From Bacilli bacterium (GTDB lineage: Bacteria > Bacillota_I > Bacilli_A > RF39 > UBA660), in NCBI GenBank assembly GCA_029004695.1, contig JAQVZB010000044.1, positions 1-8,205 of the forward strand: DNA of 8,205 nt, in the 5' to 3' direction. A program made the position numbers and the translations under genes. Positions 1 to 6,431 of this stretch are shown here, piece by piece. Position 1 is the stretch's first letter; the number at the start of each line of letters is the position of its first letter. The notes under the pieces were generated by a model. The model saw only the letters and a program-made list of their open reading frames with translations. It made no database searches and was not told the origin of the DNA.

Positions 1-1695
1 TTTTTCTAATTCATATTTAGTGAAAGATATAATTGTTGGTCTTCCATGAGGGCAATTATAAGGATTATCACACATTACTAAATTAGATAAAATACTTTCC
101 ATTTCTTCTAAAGTAATATTTGTATTACCTTTAACACTTTCTTTGCAAGCAGCAGTAGCTGCTAATTTATCATTAAATTTTAGCAAGTCAAAACCTTTAG
201 GTAAATTAATAACTAATTCAATTATTTTATTAATTGATTCTGTTTCATAACCAGAGATTAACCATATGGGATGGGTTTTTATTGAAATTGTATTTATACC
301 TATTTCATCAATAATAAAACCAATATTTTCTAAAATAAATTTACTTTCATTAAATAATAAATAATTACTTGGGGATAATTCAATATTAACTGGTATTAAT
401 AAATCGATAGTATTTATTTCTTTTTGAGAAAGAAAATTTAATATTTTTTCATAATTAATTCTTTCCTGCGCAGCATGCTCATCAATTAAATACATAGCAT
501 CATTATTTTGAGCAACTATATAAGTACCAAATACTAAACCACAAGGATATAATTCTAGTTCTTTAATAACTTGATTATTATCTTCTTTAAAATTAAAACT
601 TTCCTGGACTTCATTGACTTCTTCATTTTGGTGTTCTAATTCAGGATAAATAGTTTTAATTTCAATTTCATTATCATAATCTTTAGTTTTAATTTCGATT
701 TTAGGAATTAATAATGTATTATATAATGTGTTTTTTATACTACTAAATACTAAATCTTCTAGAGAATTTATTTTACTAAATTTTATATCTTGTTTAGTTG
801 GATGAATATTGACATCGATTAAAGTTGGATCAGTTTCAATTAATAAAATGATAACTGGATATTTATTATCTGGTTTATAAGTATGATAAGCATCATTAAT
901 TATTTTATTTAATTCCATATTTTTAACTACTCTACCATTTACAATAGTAGTTATATAATTTCTAGTTGACTTTAATAATGATGGTTTAGACATATAACCA
1001 TAGATATCAAAATCATTATTTGATCCTTTTATTTCAATCATATTTTTACTTATATCTAAACCATATATTTCATGAATTGTTTTAAGTAAATTATTTTGCC
1101 CACTAGTTTTAATAATCGGATTATTATTATTTATAAGCTCGAAAGATACATTATCATGTGATAAAGCTAATTTTTCAATATAATTAGTTGTATTTGCCAG
1201 TTCAGTTTGATCACTTTTTAAATATTTTAATCTAGCTGGAGTATTATAAAATAAATCTTTAACTTCAATTATTGTTCCTTTTCTGGCATCACTAACAAGT
1301 TCTTCTTCAAATTTTCCACCATTTATTTTAATAGTTGCTCCTTTGTCTCCTTGACTACTAGATAAGGTTACTTTCGAAACACTTGCTATTGAAGGAAGAG
1401 CTTCACCTCTAAATCCTAGAGAGTTAATAAAAAACAAATCTTCTTCTTTAGATATTTTACTGGTTGCATGTCTTAAAAAAGCATTTCTAGCATCAATATT
1501 ATTCATTCCTGTTCCATCATCAATTACTTTAATCATTTTGGTTCCTGAATTAATTAATTCGATTTTAATATTTTTTGCTCCAGCATCTAAACTATTTTCA
1601 ACTAGCTCTTTAACAACATTCGAGATTCGTTCTACTACTTCACCAGCGGCAATTTTATTAGCTAAATTTTCACTCATTATTTTTATTTTATTCAT
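1..1695 (-). CDS. mutL: DNA mismatch repair protein MutL (3' end cut by window edge)
   Basis: This is the mismatch repair ATPase and nicking endonuclease that acts after MutS. 565 codons are visible without a stop, and only a short C-terminal tail should be missing. The GHKL ATPase motifs are intact: E30 and N34 in KELVEN, D59-G63 in DDGTG, GFRGEAL at 94-100, and the NIHPTK segment at 296-301 of the transducer domain. A short linker (about 330-385) leads to the C-terminal endonuclease domain. That domain keeps the metal site DEHAAQERINYE (405-416; a variant of DQHAxxExxxxE), ACK (516-518) and CPHGRP (548-553), so this is a nicking MutL, unlike the E. coli type. The site aligned with the B. 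subtilis beta-clamp motif QEMIVP reads IDLLIP (430-435) and lacks the Gln. The ATG at 1695-1693 is chosen because GGAG lies 6 bases upstream. It overlaps the yqeH stop by 8 bases, so translation is probably coupled. No mutS is visible. Confidence 0.96.
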   Translation of the reverse strand, partial: MNKIKIMSENLANKIAAGEVVERISNVVKELVENSLDAGAKNIKIELINSGTKMIKVIDDGTGMNNIDARNAFLRHATSKISKEEDLFFINSLGFRGEALPSIASVSKVTLSSSQGDKGATIKINGGKFEEELVSDARKGTIIEVKDLFYNTPARLKYLKSDQTELANTTNYIEKLALSHDNVSFELINNNNPIIKTSGQNNLLKTIHEIYGLDISKNMIEIKGSNNDFDIYGYMSKPSLLKSTRNYITTIVNGRVVKNMELNKIINDAYHTYKPDNKYPVIILLIETDPTLIDVNIHPTKQDIKFSKINSLEDLVFSSIKNTLYNTLLIPKIEIKTKDYDNEIEIKTIYPELEHQNEEVNEVQESFNFKEDNNQVIKELELYPCGLVFGTYIVAQNNDAMYLIDEHAAQERINYEKILNFLSQKEINTIDLLIPVNIELSPSNYLLFNESKFILENIGFIIDEIGINTISIKTHPIWLISGYETESINKIIELVINLPKGFDLLKFNDKLAATAACKESVKGNTNITLEEMESILSNLVMCDNPYNCPHGRPTIISFTKYELEK

Positions 1696-2644
1696 GTTTT
1701 ACTCCAAAAATACTTTCTCTTATTTCATAATTTAATAAATTATAATATTTAATGATACCTTTATTTTTAATATTAATAAACCCTAATCCTTTTATGATTA
1801 AATCACTATCATTTCCAATATTAATTTCATTATTAAAATTAATATCATGATAATATTTTTTAGCCTCTAAATCATTTCCTAAATATAAAGTAACTGATGT
1901 ATTTTCACTAAAATTTAAATAAATATCTTCAATTTTTAAAGTTTCATTTTTTTTCATTTGATAAGTTATTGGTTTAAGAGGTTTTTTAATTATTTTGTCA
2001 TTATAATAACTATTAATTATAAACCCCGGTGAATCAATAATAGTTAAATTATCATTTAATTTAACTTTAATAAAATCCATTGTTGTATTAGGAATATTAC
2101 TAGTAGTAACTTTATTTAATTTTAATTTATTTAAATCAATTAATTTATTAATTAAAGAACTTTTTCCACTATTAGATAAACCAACAATATAAGTATAGTT
2201 GATCTTTTTTTTATATAAATAATTAATTAACTCATCAACCTTATAATTTTTTTTACTACTAATAAATTTAATATCACTTTCAATTTGATAATGATTTTTT
2301 AAATAATTAATTATGGTTTTTTCTTTAATACTTTTAGGAATAATATCGAATTTAGAAATTAATAATAATTTAGCTTTTTTAATGGATTTAAAAATATTTA
2401 TCACTTCAGAACTTATTGATAAAAAATCAGTCAAAAAAATAACAAACTTATCATCATTATTTATTTCTTTAATGATTTTTTTTGTTTCTTTAGGTACAGA
2501 AGTAATTTTATTTTCGCCATAGTTAATAATTTTAAAACACCTTTGACAGTAAGATGCATCACTTTTATTTTGAGGTATAAATCCTGGTTTATCAGGAAAC
2601 TCATTTTGTAATTTTAAACCACAACCGTAACAAATCTTATTCAT
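1688..2644 (-). CDS. yqeH: YqeH, circularly permuted ribosome-assembly GTPase
   Basis: YqeH-family GTPases assist assembly of the 30S ribosomal subunit (known for B. subtilis YqeH). Counting from the ATG at 2644, the 318-residue protein has an N-terminal zinc finger (C5xxC8 and C33QRC36). The permuted GTPase motifs follow in the order G4, G5, G1, G2, G3: SKFD (97-100), an SSKK-type G5 near 130, GLSNSGKS (155-162), a Thr-containing G2 near 187 and DSPG (204-207). The C-terminal domain ends with the family-typical SDLIIKGLGF segment. It is somewhat shorter than the roughly 366-residue B. subtilis protein, and G4 has Ser where Asn is usual. An in-frame GTG at 2653 would add three residues, but AGGTGA lies 5 bases before the ATG and nothing similar precedes the GTG. 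The start overlaps the yqeG stop and the stop overlaps the mutL start, both as ATGAATAA. Confidence 0.95.
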   Translation of the reverse strand: MNKICYGCGLKLQNEFPDKPGFIPQNKSDASYCQRCFKIINYGENKITSVPKETKKIIKEINNDDKFVIFLTDFLSISSEVINIFKSIKKAKLLLISKFDIIPKSIKEKTIINYLKNHYQIESDIKFISSKKNYKVDELINYLYKKKINYTYIVGLSNSGKSSLINKLIDLNKLKLNKVTTSNIPNTTMDFIKVKLNDNLTIIDSPGFIINSYYNDKIIKKPLKPITYQMKKNETLKIEDIYLNFSENTSVTLYLGNDLEAKKYYHDINFNNEINIGNDSDLIIKGLGFINIKNKGIIKYYNLLNYEIRESIFGVKHE

Positions 2645-3161
2645 AGTACTCACCTTTTTTTAATAAATCTTTTTTTTCTAAATAATTATAAATGGTTTCT
2701 TCGACAAATCGATTTATTTTCGTTGGTGCAAAATCTAATATCCCAATCGGATTTATTAAGATACTTGTAAAACCCATACGATTAGCTCCCCAAATATCAG
2801 TTAATAACTGATCTCCAATACAAGCTATTTCAGTATCCTTAAAACCATAAATTTTAATTATTTTTTTATATCTTTTTTTTAATGGTTTAAAAGATAAATA
2901 AGATGAATCAATACCTAAGATATCTTTAAAAGGTTCAACTCTTTTTTTAGTTGAGTTAGACATAATAATAAGCTTTAATTTTGATTCTTTTAAATACTCC
3001 ATTAAATCTTTTACTTTTTTACTTGGACTTTTTACATTAATCGGAGCTAAAGTATTATCTAAATCAAATATAATACATTTAATTCCATTTTTCTTTAATT
3101 TCTTAAAATTAATATCAAAGATACTTTTTTGATATATATCTGGAACAAAGATACTTAACAT
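2637..3161 (-). CDS. yqeG: YqeG family HAD phosphatase
   Basis: This is a HAD-superfamily (subfamily IIIA) phosphatase of 174 residues, the usual YqeG length. Motif I is DLDNTL (D33 nucleophile, D35 general acid/base), motif II is SNS (68-70), the motif III lysine is probably in FKPLKK (K92), and motif IV is GDQLLTD (D117 and D122). All catalytic positions are present, so it should be active. The physiological substrate of YqeG proteins is not firmly known to me. The gene sits directly before yqeH in many Firmicutes, which suggests a link to ribosome assembly or translation, but that is inference from context. The start has a GGTGAT Shine-Dalgarno (3165-3170) 3 bases upstream. The stop overlaps the yqeH ATG. 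A possible promoter in the 65-base gap upstream suggests this gene begins the yqeG-yqeH-mutL transcript. Confidence 0.95.
   Translation of the reverse strand: MLSIFVPDIYQKSIFDINFKKLKKNGIKCIIFDLDNTLAPINVKSPSKKVKDLMEYLKESKLKLIIMSNSTKKRVEPFKDILGIDSSYLSFKPLKKRYKKIIKIYGFKDTEIACIGDQLLTDIWGANRMGFTSILINPIGILDFAPTKINRFVEETIYNYLEKKDLLKKGEYYE
2650..2655 (-). promoter_or_regulatory. Shine-Dalgarno deciding the yqeH start
   Basis: AGGTGA on the minus strand lies 5 bases before the ATG at 2644-2642. The alternative GTG at 2653-2651 falls inside this motif and has only an A-rich stretch upstream, so the ATG is the better start. The site lies inside the last codons of yqeG, as expected for coupled translation. 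Confidence 0.7.
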
Positions 3162-3181
3162 AAAATCACCAACTTTACCTA

Positions 3182-3210
3182 ATTATAACAAATAAACTAT
3201 TTTTTATAAA
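3182..3210 (-). promoter_or_regulatory. Possible sigma-A promoter of yqeG-yqeH-mutL
   Basis: On the minus strand a perfect TATAAT (-10, at 3187-3182) lies 17 bases downstream of TTTATA (-35-like, 3210-3205; 4 of 6 matches to TTGACA). It ends about 20 bases before the yqeG start codon. In such AT-rich DNA a -10 match alone is weak evidence. The position in the only gap between two minus-strand gene groups supports it. Confidence 0.4.
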
Positions 3211-3220
3211 TGGTTATTTG
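3189..3220 (-). other. Imperfect inverted repeat in the gap before yqeG
   Basis: The outer arms CAAATAA and TTATTTG enclose an inner imperfect pairing (AACCATTT with AAATAGTT on the minus strand, one mismatch). It starts shortly after the stop codon of the HD hydrolase gene. It could be a weak terminator for that operon, but no U-run follows on the minus strand. It overlaps the possible yqeG -35 element, so an operator is also conceivable. Confidence 0.3.
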
Positions 3221-3226
3221 AAAAAA

Positions 3227-4303
3227 TTAAATCTTCAAATTTTTTTTACTTACTTTAAAATCAAAATCAAAATAAGCATACTTAGATGTTTCATTATTTA
3301 AATAATTATCAATATAATTTTTTGCATTAGGAGAAATATTATATATTCGATCTATTTTGTCTTCATTTTTTACTAAAGGAATAACATATCTTCTTTTAGC
3401 TTTAATACTTACACAATATTTATCATTAATTTCAACATCACTGTCATAAACAGTCGTCATATTTTGAAATTTTATAAATGACTGACTTAGATATTCATCT
3501 TCACAATTTAATATTTTATTAATTATTTCTTCTTCTGATAATATATATAAATCATTTGTTATAAGATAATTTTTTTCAATCATAGCTTTAATAATATCTG
3601 CTAAAAACTGCATAACTGATTTATCAGCATTACTAATCCAGGTCGGCCACAAATCAGATACAATCCTAATATATTTTTCACATACCTTGATATTATTAAA
3701 TCCTAACTCGGGATTTCCATCTTCATTAGTTAAAATAGTTATATTATCATAACATTCTTTAATATCTTTTAAATTCCATACGCGATAAAAAACTAACCCC
3801 GAAGAAAAAATATATTCAAATCGATCAGCTGATAGCTGAGGTGAATTATTATCGGCTATTGGATATTTTTTATAATCGATTACTTCTTCTAATTTAATAT
3901 TATCTCTTTTTAAAAGTGACATTATTTCTTTTGAATTCATAATTATTTCAGCGGTTTTTTCCTCAGTACTTTCTTGTTTTTCATGATCATTATTTAAAAA
4001 ATCAATCACATGTTTAAATACCGGAGTTGCGATATCGTGAAATAGACCAGCTAAAGCTTGTTTTTTATCTTTAGTAAAGTTCCATACAATTAAAGCTACA
4101 CCTATACTATGTTCCAAGTTTGAATAATAATATGTCGGATTAAAAACTTTCGTATAATCAGTTCCGCAACTTAATGCTATATTACTTATTCTTTGCATTT
4201 CTGGTGTTTCGATGTAATCAATTAGCCACTTTGGGAAATCGCTTGATAATATTTGAAAATATTCTTTTATTTCATTATTTAAACTATTTAGATATTTTGA
4301 CAT
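3227..4303 (-). CDS. HD-domain phosphohydrolase, SAMHD1/dGTPase-like
   Basis: This 358-residue soluble protein carries an HD metal-dependent phosphohydrolase domain in its N-terminal half. The likely metal ligands are H65 (NLEHSIG), H89-D90 (GLFHDIATPVFKH) and D160 (LSADRFEY). The H...HD...D spacing and the LEHS and HDI-x-PVF-x-H wording resemble the SAMHD1/YfbR/dGTPase branch, whose members hydrolyse (deoxy)nucleotides. The substrate here is unknown, and the C-terminal half (about 200-358) has no motif I recognise. There is no signal peptide or membrane segment, so it should be cytoplasmic. The ATG lies inside the end of the upstream HD-kinase gene (16-base overlap), preceded by AAGGAA, so the two proteins are probably made together. 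Base composition matches the neighbours. The HD superfamily is certain in my reading; the dNTPase assignment is inference. Confidence 0.85.
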   Translation of the reverse strand: MSKYLNSLNNEIKEYFQILSSDFPKWLIDYIETPEMQRISNIALSCGTDYTKVFNPTYYYSNLEHSIGVALIVWNFTKDKKQALAGLFHDIATPVFKHVIDFLNNDHEKQESTEEKTAEIIMNSKEIMSLLKRDNIKLEEVIDYKKYPIADNNSPQLSADRFEYIFSSGLVFYRVWNLKDIKECYDNITILTNEDGNPELGFNNIKVCEKYIRIVSDLWPTWISNADKSVMQFLADIIKAMIEKNYLITNDLYILSEEEIINKILNCEDEYLSQSFIKFQNMTTVYDSDVEINDKYCVSIKAKRRYVIPLVKNEDKIDRIYNISPNAKNYIDNYLNNETSKYAYFDFDFKVSKKNLKI

Positions 4304-5625
4304 TTAATTTCCTTTCTTAAATTATAATTATTTTCCATATCATTTAAAATATGCTTAGTTACTAGAATTGAAACTTCATTTGGAGTTAAATTTGTCGTAT
4401 CAATAAAATGAATATTGGAATTATATGTTTGAAATAAATCTTTCATTTCAATTAAGGCTTTATTAAATTGCCTTATATTATTAAGATTTAAAAAATTTCT
4501 TGATTCTAAAGCTAAACTATGAAGATAATCTCTTTTTAAAGCTATTTGATCTTCAGCATAAGTAATGAATAAACTATCAACTTTGTTTTTGGCTTCTAAT
4601 AAATATTGATCAAGAAAACTTTGGGCTTCCTCTTTAGTTACAATATCTAAATTCATAGCTCTTTGCATCCAAATACAGCGATCATAAATTCCCCGATCAA
4701 CTATTACAATATCTTTATTAGAAATAATTTCTTTATTAGCAAGTTTAATAATTTCTTTCATTATTAAACGATTTATTTCAAAGGTTGTTCGATTTTTATT
4801 ATATGGTTTTATTATGTTTTTATAATATTCTGAACTGACAAATTCTTCCATAATTTTAGTATTAAAACTGCCTTTTTCAAAAAAATCATTTATGTTATTA
4901 ATTAAAGTTGTTTTTCCAGTTCTAGGCGTACCTGAAAATTCTATGACATAAGGTTTATTAATTTTTAATTCTTGTTTTAAATTTAACAATTCATATTTTT
5001 TAAGCTGTAAATTTCTTAAATCATTTAATAATTTAGAATTATCATTGAAGATATTATTTTCTAAATAAATTTGATAATCGATTTCTTTTTTAAGATTTGA
5101 TAAGGTTTCATTTAATCTTATAAAAATTGGTTCTTCTTTATTTTCGTTATAAATTAAACTTTGGTAAATATTTTCAAAATACCATAATTGACTTTTATAA
5201 TCACGTTTGAATGATTTAAAAACTTCCATTCCTTTAATTCTTAATAACCTAATTAAATCCTCAATATTATTAATTTTATCACTGCAAACTATTAATTTAT
5301 TTCTTAAAGGTTTATTTTTAATTTCATTAATAGTATGGGTTTTTCTTTTTTCCCAAGATAATGTTTTATCTGGTTCAGAAGCACTATCAACTAAATTAGC
5401 AATATCAGAACCAAATAATTCATTTATATCTTCAATCCTATATTTAGTATCTTCAACTACATCATGCAAATAACCTGCTGAAATAACATTTTCATCGTAT
5501 CCATAATATTCTAATATTTTTGCTACAGCGATAGGATGAATAATCATATCTTTGTCTGGTTCTGACTTTCGTTTTTGACCTTCATGAGCCATAATAGCAA
5601 ATTCTTTAGCTTCTTCTCTTATCAT
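4288..5625 (-). CDS. SpoT/MESH1-like HD hydrolase fused to a P-loop nucleotide-kinase-like domain
   Basis: This is a two-domain cytoplasmic protein of 445 residues. Residues 1-160 match the (p)ppGpp-hydrolase fold of SpoT and MESH1: AHEGQKRK (13-20), IIHP with H30, LHDVVEDT with H54-D55 and E58-D59, a WEKRK segment (91-95), and SDKINN with D116. All expected metal and catalytic positions are kept, and no alarmone synthetase domain is present. A Lys/Leu/Glu-rich, probably helical linker (about 165-222) leads to a P-loop domain. That domain has Walker A GTPRTGKT (232-239), a DIVIVDRG strand (305-312, Walker B plus DRG as in deoxynucleoside or thymidylate kinases) and a basic lid-like stretch near 364-376. 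A kinase of nucleosides, nucleotides or a related small molecule is likely, but the substrate is not readable. AGGAG lies 5 bases before the ATG. It is the first gene of a pair with the overlapping HD hydrolase and is preceded by a good promoter. Confidence 0.87.
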   Translation of the reverse strand: MIREEAKEFAIMAHEGQKRKSEPDKDMIIHPIAVAKILEYYGYDENVISAGYLHDVVEDTKYRIEDINELFGSDIANLVDSASEPDKTLSWEKRKTHTINEIKNKPLRNKLIVCSDKINNIEDLIRLLRIKGMEVFKSFKRDYKSQLWYFENIYQSLIYNENKEEPIFIRLNETLSNLKKEIDYQIYLENNIFNDNSKLLNDLRNLQLKKYELLNLKQELKINKPYVIEFSGTPRTGKTTLINNINDFFEKGSFNTKIMEEFVSSEYYKNIIKPYNKNRTTFEINRLIMKEIIKLANKEIISNKDIVIVDRGIYDRCIWMQRAMNLDIVTKEEAQSFLDQYLLEAKNKVDSLFITYAEDQIALKRDYLHSLALESRNFLNLNNIRQFNKALIEMKDLFQTYNSNIHFIDTTNLTPNEVSILVTKHILNDMENNYNLRKEIKCQNI

Positions 5626-5648
5626 AAAAACTCCTAAATTACAAATAT

Positions 5649-5676
5649 ATTATACATGATAAATAATTATTTTCAA
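5649..5676 (-). promoter_or_regulatory. Sigma-A-type promoter of the HD-kinase/HD operon
   Basis: On the minus strand TTGAAA (-35, 5676-5671; 5 of 6) and a perfect TATAAT (-10, 5654-5649) are separated by 16 bases. Transcription would start near 5642, about 17 bases before the ATG at 5625. AGGAG (5635-5631) then serves as ribosome binding site. This is the best promoter in the window. It shares an 83-base divergent gap with sigK. Confidence 0.65.
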
Positions 5677-5685
5677 ACTTTCTTT

Positions 5686-5704
5686 CATATAATTTATTGG
5701 TGAT
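5686..5704 (+). promoter_or_regulatory. sigK upstream signals: CATATAAT box and GGTGAT ribosome binding site
   Basis: CATATAAT at 5686-5693 differs by one base from the sigma-E -10 consensus CATACAAT and contains a perfect sigma-A TATAAT (5688-5693). No convincing -35 of either class is found at normal spacing. GGTGAT (5699-5704) is fully complementary to the AUCACC of the 16S rRNA tail and lies 4 bases before the ATG at 5709. If the box is used, the start site would fall near 5700, giving a nearly absent leader, which argues against it. The ribosome binding site is firm; the promoter is not. Confidence 0.4.
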
Positions 5705-5708
5705 GTAA

Positions 5709-6401
5709 ATGTTATTTTATTTAATTTCGATTTTAAAAAGTTTAACTTTTTTTACAGGAGCATATTCGATTAATGTTTTTCCCGATCCTTTATCTAAAGA
5801 GGAAGAAAAATTATGTATTAATAAAATGTTATTAGGTGATAAAGAAGCTCGCAATAAATTAATTGAACATAATCTAAGGTTAGTAGCTCATATTGTTAAA
5901 AAGTATGAAAGTAAAGAATATGATACTGATGATTTAATTAGTATTGGTACAATAGGTTTAGTAAAAGGCATAGATTCCTATAAACCATCTAAAAACACCA
6001 GAATTACTACTTACACAGCCAGATGTATTGAAAATGAAATCTTGATGCATTATCGAAGCAATAAAAAACATATTAATAATATTAGTTTAAACGACTCAAT
6101 AGGATTAGATAAAGATGGTAATGATATTAATTTAATTGATGTCTTAAAAAGTGATACAGTTGATATTATAGATGAACTAAATAAAAAACAAAATATTGAA
6201 TTTTTATATAAATATTTAAAAATATTAACTAAAAGAGAAAAAGATATTGTTATTAAAAGATATGGACTTTTTAATAATAAAGAAACGACTCAAAAAGAAA
6301 TTGCTAATAAATTAGGTATTTCAAGAAGTTATGTTTCTCGAATTGAAAAAAGAGCGATTACTAAAGTATTAAGAGAATTTATTAAAAATAAAAATTTATA
6401 A
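5709..6401 (+). CDS. sigK: RNA polymerase sporulation sigma factor, pro-sigma-K type
   Basis: This 230-residue sigma-70 family protein is closest to sigma-K, the late mother-cell sigma factor of endospore formation. A hydrophobic N-terminus (residues 1-19, ending FFTGAY) precedes FPDPLS, matching the pro-sequence that SpoIVFB-type membrane protease removes in known sigma-K proteins. Region 2 has HNLRLVAHIVKKYE (54-67), DDLISIGTIGLVKGI (74-88) and ARCIENEILMH (104-114). The SLNDSIGLDKDGN stretch and LIDVLKS follow sigma-K rather than sigma-E wording. Region 4.2 is a helix-turn-helix with KLGISRSYVSRIEKRA (201-216). The gene is uninterrupted, with no skin-like insertion. The start is supported by GGTGAT 4 bases upstream and by the pro-sequence itself. 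It stands alone: divergent from the HD-kinase operon and convergent with divIVA (16 bases apart). No other sporulation gene is in view. Sigma-E is the main alternative and fits less well. Confidence 0.93.
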   Translation: MLFYLISILKSLTFFTGAYSINVFPDPLSKEEEKLCINKMLLGDKEARNKLIEHNLRLVAHIVKKYESKEYDTDDLISIGTIGLVKGIDSYKPSKNTRITTYTARCIENEILMHYRSNKKHINNISLNDSIGLDKDGNDINLIDVLKSDTVDIIDELNKKQNIEFLYKYLKILTKREKDIVIKRYGLFNNKETTQKEIANKLGISRSYVSRIEKRAITKVLREFIKNKNL

Positions 6402-6431
6402 TAAATAAAAACTTAGATTATAAATCTAAGT
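6402..6431 (-). terminator. Rho-independent terminator of divIVA, overlapping its stop codon
   Basis: A perfect 9-base inverted repeat, ACTTAGATT (6411-6419) and AATCTAAGT (6423-6431) with a 3-base loop, is followed on the minus strand by a T-rich run (TTTTTATTTATT, down to about 6402). The stem contains the last divIVA codons and its TAA (6420-6418). On the plus strand no T-run follows, so it should end the sepF-divIVA transcript rather than sigK. As an all-strand hairpin it may still slow read-through from sigK. Confidence 0.75.

Noticed and set aside
1538..1735. Plus-strand 65-codon open frame
   Set aside because: It lies opposite the strongly conserved MutL ATPase motifs and has no family resemblance; it is an antisense shadow.
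2313..2522. Plus-strand 69-codon hydrophobic open frame
   Set aside because: It lies fully opposite yqeH; hydrophobicity is expected from T-rich antisense of a Lys/Glu/Asn-rich gene.
2651..2653. GTG start for yqeH
   Set aside because: It falls inside the AGGTGA that serves the ATG nine bases downstream and has no ribosome binding site of its own.
5207..5473. Plus-strand 88-codon hydrophobic open frame
   Set aside because: It lies opposite the conserved HD hydrolase residues of the HD-kinase gene, without a credible ribosome binding site or family.
3227..5625. Toxin-antitoxin system or recent horizontal transfer
   Set aside because: Both proteins are large with intact enzyme motifs; base composition matches the neighbours and no repeats, integrase or transposase are present.
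5709..6401. Sigma-K split by a skin-type element
   Set aside because: The reading frame is continuous from pro-sequence through region 4.2, so no excision is needed.
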